64,000 bases of DNA from an uncultured Candidatus Saccharibacteria bacterium (GTDB lineage: Bacteria; Patescibacteriota; Saccharimonadia; Saccharimonadales; Saccharimonadaceae), in the NCBI GenBank assembly GCA_937936045.1, contig CALGXC010000004.1, positions 496,001-560,000 on the forward strand. The letters run 5' to 3'. A program made the translations under genes and the position numbers. Shown piece by piece: positions 60,431 through 64,000 of this stretch. The stretch's first letter is position 1. The number at the start of each line of letters is the position of its first letter. The notes under the pieces are model-generated. The model was not told the DNA's origin and ran no database searches. It saw only the letters and a list, made by a program, of their open reading frames with translations.

Positions 60431-62986
60431 CTATTTTAAGCTAATTACTTCCAGTTCCGAAACAAGCCGAGTAATGATTTTTTCTTGCTCGGCTAATTGC
60501 TCGCGAGTTTCCTCGACGAGGTGGGCTGGCGCCTTTTCAACGTAAGTCGGATTTTCCAGGCGCTTCTTTAATCCCGCCAATTTCTGACGTGCTTCGGCTA
60601 GGCGCATTTCCAGATTTTCCTGGTGTTGGTACAGAGTTTCACTATCAATATCTAGCCACGCTTCCCTGTTTGCCGCCGCTAATCTCAGTCCACGCGGTTG
60701 ATCTGTGTATTCAATTGCCTCAAGCCTCATAAGATGCTTAATCGTGTCTTGATTGTCGGCGATAAGGCTGTCGTTACCATATAACAATCGATATTTCTTA
60801 TTCCCTGGCAGTTCAGCAATCACCCAGCGACCTTCGGCAACCAAGAGTTTAAGTTGCTCGAATTGTTCGGCAGCAATCGGATCGAATTTTTCTGGAGTTG
60901 GCCAAGCTTCACGCATCAAAATGCCGTCGGTGTAATTAAGCGTTTGCCAAATTGTTTCCGTAACGAACGGCGCAAATGGATGAGCAATTTTCAAAGAAGT
61001 TGCCAAAACCCAAGATAATAGCGGACGATTGATAGCGGTTTTAGACGATTCAATATACCAGTCAGCCACGTCGTCCCAAATGGTGTGGTAAACAGTCTCT
61101 GACGCCTCTGAGAAGCGATACTGCTCTATCCTAACGGCAATGTTATTGGCGGCGTCGTTCAATTGGCGAATAATCCAGTGGTCGGCCGGAGTTTGTGGTT
61201 CTAAGTCGACAATTTGGTGATTATCGCCAATCTGTGCCTCGACAAACCTGGAGATATTCCATAATTTATTACAGAAATTACGTGCCGCAATGACTGATCC
61301 CTTGTTGAAAGCTTGGCTTTGAGCTGGCGCTCGCCCAGAAATAACTCCCATGCGCGTTGCGTCAGATCCGAATTCCGCAACCAATTCCATTGGATTGATA
61401 ACGTTACCCTTAGACTTGGACATTTTTTGGTTGTGCTCGTCATTAACCATTCCGTGTAGATAAACTTCTTTGAATGGCAGCTTCCCTGTTCGGTATAGGC
61501 TAAGCATGATCATTCGAGAAACCCATGCACGCATAATATCCATACCAGTTTCCATCATGTCAGTTGGGAAATAATTAGCTAAATCGCCACCGGTTAAGTA
61601 ATCTGTTACGATGTATGGCCATTGACCAGATGAGAACCAAGTATCAAAGGTATCCTCTTCCCTGATATATGTTGTGCCATTTACAACAATACTCTGCTCG
61701 TTAGTGCGAGTGTCGAATATCCAATCCTTAGGGTCATTTTCATTTACAAACGCAGGAATTGGTATTCCCCATGGAATCTGTCGTGAAATATTCCAGTCTT
61801 TCAATTGCTCAAGATATGCGATGAGTTCTTTGCGCTTGGATGCTGGATAAAAAGTAATTTCTTCTTTTTTAAGCGCATCAATTGCTGGCTGTGCGAGTGA
61901 TTGTGTTTTAATAAACCACTGCTCTTTAATCATTGGCTCAATTACGCTGCCACACTTATAACAATGTCCAACGGCGTGTTCAATTTCAGTCTCACCGCGG
62001 CGTAGCTCTAGTGCCTCCAACGCTTCCAAAACTCGAGCGCGAGCTTCTATTGGCGTTAATCCTAAGAACTGCGCTGGCACGTTTATCATCTTCCCTTCTG
62101 GATTGATAATTGATTCTATAGGCAAATTATGGCGTTTTGCAATTTCAAAGTCGTTCGGGTCGTGCGCTGGCGTAATCTTAACCGCACCAGTACCATAGCT
62201 CATGTCGACATATTCGTCCGCGATGATAGGAATCTCCTTATCGACAATCGGCAGTAAAATACGAGTTCCAACCAATTTTTTGTATCGCTCATCGTCTGGA
62301 TGAACCGCCACGGCAACGTCACCGAGCATAGTTTCTGGGCGCGTAGTGGCTACGATAATCTCGCCAATTTTATCTAGCGTCGGGTAAGCTATTTTCCACA
62401 ACTTCCCTTTCTCATTCTTATGTTCTACCTCGATGTCGGCAAAGCTGGTTTGGTGTTCGGTACAATAATTGACAATTCGCTCACCTCTGTAAACCAAATT
62501 GTCATCCCACATTTTCTTAAATGTGTCGTATACGGTGTTGATAACTTTGTCGTCCAGAGTGAATGTCAAATGCTTCCATGACGCACTAACACCTAACGCG
62601 CGCAATTGCAGCTCCATATTGCCGCGTTTTTCTTGTACAAAATTCCAAACTTGACTATACAATTGGTCACGTGAAAAATCGAAGCGACTCTTCCCTTGCT
62701 TCGTCAATTCTCTTTCATACACAACCCAAGTTTCAAACCCAGCGTGGTCGGCACCTGGAATAAATACGGCGTCGTCGCCCTTCATTCGGTGATAGCGAAT
62801 CAGAATATCCTTCAAATTCATATCGAGTGCATGCCCGATGTGTAGATTACCATTCGCATTAGGTGGTGGCATAATGATTGAATATGGCTTACCTACCCCT
62901 GTTGGCTCTAATGCGCCACTGGTTTCCCATAGGGCGTAAATATTCGGTTCGTAATCGTTTGGTATGTATTGTTTAGCTAGCTGCAT
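60431..62986 (-). CDS. valS: Valyl-tRNA synthetase
   Basis: An 851-residue class I synthetase. HIGH motif in NLHIGHAL near residue 50, KMSKS (QKMSKSKGN) near 520, a CP1 editing domain between, an anticodon-binding domain and a C-terminal coiled coil (LEMRLAEARQKLAGLKKRL). It charges tRNA-Val and edits threonine. The start has only a weak GGAATAA site after a leader of about 110 nt. Confidence 0.97.
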   Translation of the reverse strand: MQLAKQYIPNDYEPNIYALWETSGALEPTGVGKPYSIIMPPPNANGNLHIGHALDMNLKDILIRYHRMKGDDAVFIPGADHAGFETWVVYERELTKQGKSRFDFSRDQLYSQVWNFVQEKRGNMELQLRALGVSASWKHLTFTLDDKVINTVYDTFKKMWDDNLVYRGERIVNYCTEHQTSFADIEVEHKNEKGKLWKIAYPTLDKIGEIIVATTRPETMLGDVAVAVHPDDERYKKLVGTRILLPIVDKEIPIIADEYVDMSYGTGAVKITPAHDPNDFEIAKRHNLPIESIINPEGKMINVPAQFLGLTPIEARARVLEALEALELRRGETEIEHAVGHCYKCGSVIEPMIKEQWFIKTQSLAQPAIDALKKEEITFYPASKRKELIAYLEQLKDWNISRQIPWGIPIPAFVNENDPKDWIFDTRTNEQSIVVNGTTYIREEDTFDTWFSSGQWPYIVTDYLTGGDLANYFPTDMMETGMDIMRAWVSRMIMLSLYRTGKLPFKEVYLHGMVNDEHNQKMSKSKGNVINPMELVAEFGSDATRMGVISGRAPAQSQAFNKGSVIAARNFCNKLWNISRFVEAQIGDNHQIVDLEPQTPADHWIIRQLNDAANNIAVRIEQYRFSEASETVYHTIWDDVADWYIESSKTAINRPLLSWVLATSLKIAHPFAPFVTETIWQTLNYTDGILMREAWPTPEKFDPIAAEQFEQLKLLVAEGRWVIAELPGNKKYRLLYGNDSLIADNQDTIKHLMRLEAIEYTDQPRGLRLAAANREAWLDIDSETLYQHQENLEMRLAEARQKLAGLKKRLENPTYVEKAPAHLVEETREQLAEQEKIITRLVSELEVISLK

Positions 62987-63112
62987 AAGTTATTCCATGG
63001 TTTTTTCATGTGAAAAAAGACAAAAGAAAACAAAGTAGCTTTTCACGTGCAAAAGCCCTTAAATATGTAATCCTCTAATTTCTCCACATGTTTATATTAC
63101 ATCTTAATTATA
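62987..63112 (-). promoter_or_regulatory. valS promoter and structured leader
   Basis: TATAAT on the minus strand (63107-63112) predicts a start near 63100. The leader holds two palindromes: arms 63038-63043 and 63051-63056 around CACGTGC, and arms 63001-63008 and 63011-63018 (TTTTTTCA/TGAAAAAA). No T-box consensus is visible. Confidence 0.5.
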
Positions 63113-63148
63113 CCACAAATTTATGCGGCGGGATGGGTGAAATTAAGA

Positions 63149-64000
63149 TTATTTTCTAATCGTTTGATATGCTCGATATAGCCAATATTTAAGTGGCTTT
63201 AAGGGAAGTTCCCAGGTTGACCCGGAATAGATATCTTCGCCGCCGAACGATCGCTTAAACTTCGTAAAGCCAGCCCACGGGTGATTTTTTGGTGCGTTTT
63301 CAGGCGCAATTCCGTATAAATCGACTTTCTCAATTTGACGATGTTTTGCATCGATTATCGCTTCGGTGAGCAGGGCAGTTCCAGCGTTAAGTTTGCGATA
63401 TTCTGGTGTAGAATTCGCTGCTGCATGCGCGTAAATTCGAGTTGTTTTTGAGTCGAAAAATAGGGCAGTAGCAATTACTTTATTGTCGTATGTCGCGTAC
63501 CAAAATGAAGCGTCTTTTGATGGTAGCAGGGAACCAGCTTGTTTATAAAAATATGAATCTGGGTGTGGCGACATGCCAGTTCGTTTGGCAACTTCGTGTA
63601 TCAATTCTAGGAAATATTTAATATCGTCCGGGTTTTGAGATTGATGAACCGTTACGCCTTTTTTGTGATAATTCCTATAACAATTCCTTACAGGTTGCGC
63701 CATACTTGCTATAATCTCTTCCTCTGGTTGCTGGAGATTGATAACGTGCGTATGTTCTGGTTGTAGATGGACGTAAGTGGCTTTTTTCCAATGCTCATCA
63801 GATAATACCTTAGAAAAGGTGGGTTTAATTGGTCCGACTCTAAGGAAAGTTACGCCAAGTTTTTTGCCTAGCTCTGCTAAGTCTTTTAGTGCCAATCGTA
63901 ATGCTTCTTCGTTAATAGCGGTTGGACCGAAGGGGCAATATAAGCGGGAATTGCCTGTGCCGCGCTCTAATATTGCGAAATATTCCCATCCTTCACCTCT
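63149..64000 (-). CDS. FemX/FemAB-like peptidyltransferase, 5' end outside window
   Basis: The minus-strand frame is open to the window edge, so the N-terminus is missing; 283 residues are visible. The segments GWEYFAILERG, KKGVTVHQS and WYATYDNKVIATALFF match the GNAT-type FemAB fold that adds amino acids from aminoacyl-tRNA to the peptidoglycan stem. The C-terminus LYGIAPENAPKNHPWAGFTKFKRSFGG is typical. It likely builds the interpeptide bridge. Internal TTG 63895 is not the real start. Confidence 0.88.
   Translation of the reverse strand, partial: RGEGWEYFAILERGTGNSRLYCPFGPTAINEEALRLALKDLAELGKKLGVTFLRVGPIKPTFSKVLSDEHWKKATYVHLQPEHTHVINLQQPEEEIIASMAQPVRNCYRNYHKKGVTVHQSQNPDDIKYFLELIHEVAKRTGMSPHPDSYFYKQAGSLLPSKDASFWYATYDNKVIATALFFDSKTTRIYAHAAANSTPEYRKLNAGTALLTEAIIDAKHRQIEKVDLYGIAPENAPKNHPWAGFTKFKRSFGGEDIYSGSTWELPLKPLKYWLYRAYQTIRK

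Noticed and set aside
62987..63100. T-box riboswitch or valine leader peptide before valS
   Set aside because: No T-box consensus is present, and the only small frames in the leader (ATG-TAA and a four-codon frame) contain no valine codons.
1..64000. Recoded UGA as in some CPR groups
   Set aside because: TGA acts as a normal stop at several gene ends, including four-base ATGA overlaps, so the standard bacterial code applies.
1..64000. Insertion sequences, prophage, CRISPR arrays or rRNA genes
   Set aside because: No transposase, integrase, Cas or phage structural protein, no regularly spaced repeats and no rRNA-like sequence were found; the phage-tail-type lysozyme domain at 38574-39794 belongs to the secretion operon.

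Overview
The window looks like the replication-origin region of a candidate phyla radiation bacterium, most likely Candidatus Saccharibacteria (TM7). The reasons are the gene order (jag, yidC, rnpA, rpmH, oriC, dnaA, dnaN), a type IV secretion (T4SS) locus of the diderm-independent VirB4/PrgI type with many tiny VirB2-like pilins, a GT2-GT39 fusion, and a dense, compact gene layout. TGA is used as a normal stop (for example at the ends of the genes finishing at 13728, 18304 and 24462), so this is not a UGA-recoded CPR lineage. The taxonomic call is inference; no marker search was possible.

Layout. 1-2.9 kb: two tandem secreted GH16 glucanase/leucine-rich-repeat proteins; the first is cut by the window edge and the second ends in a LANTG-type sorting signal. 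2.9-6 kb: a fused polyprenyl-glycosyltransferase/GT39 enzyme and a Gly-rich partner. 6-8.3 kb: two unknown genes next to tRNA-Asn, one with a HEPN-like RX4H motif. 8.3-32.5 kb: a long surface-polysaccharide region with a Wzy-like polymerase, a priming glycosyl-phosphotransferase, many GT2/GT4 glycosyltransferases, the complete dTDP-rhamnose pathway (rmlB, C, D, A), an ABC exporter (Wzm/Wzt), GtrB/GtrA and GT2/DUF2304 lipid-linked sugar modules, a secreted repeat protein, and a deletion scar made of two gene fragments. 32.4-37.3 kb: jag-yidC-rnpA-rpmH, a two-part oriC flanking dnaA, and dnaN.

37.3-53.6 kb: one long minus-strand operon, head-on to replication leaving oriC. It carries a lipoprotein, two VirB6-like proteins, a PrgI-like protein, a VirB4 companion, VirB4, a 1002-residue membrane protein ending in a VanY carboxypeptidase, a lysozyme/NlpC-like hydrolase and PEGA-like small proteins. 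54-56.4 kb: six tandem VirB2/TrbC-like pilin genes on the opposite strand, with a seventh at 59.3-59.7 kb. 56.4-64 kb: housekeeping genes (Hsp20, ComF-like, RlmH, ValRS, a FemX-like transferase cut by the window edge) and five of the six tRNAs, counting tRNA-Asp at 53.8 kb.

How the genes fit together. The left half builds and exports a rhamnose-containing glycan on lipid carriers. The right half builds a cell-wall-penetrating secretion/attachment machine with dedicated peptidoglycan-cutting domains. Both fit an epibiont that must handle its own envelope and its host's surface. A signal running through the whole window is the promoter geometry -10 hexamer, 6-7 nt, ATG, with no Shine-Dalgarno sequence, in front of at least nine genes. 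This indicates leaderless mRNAs, while genes inside operons have good AAGGAG-type sites.
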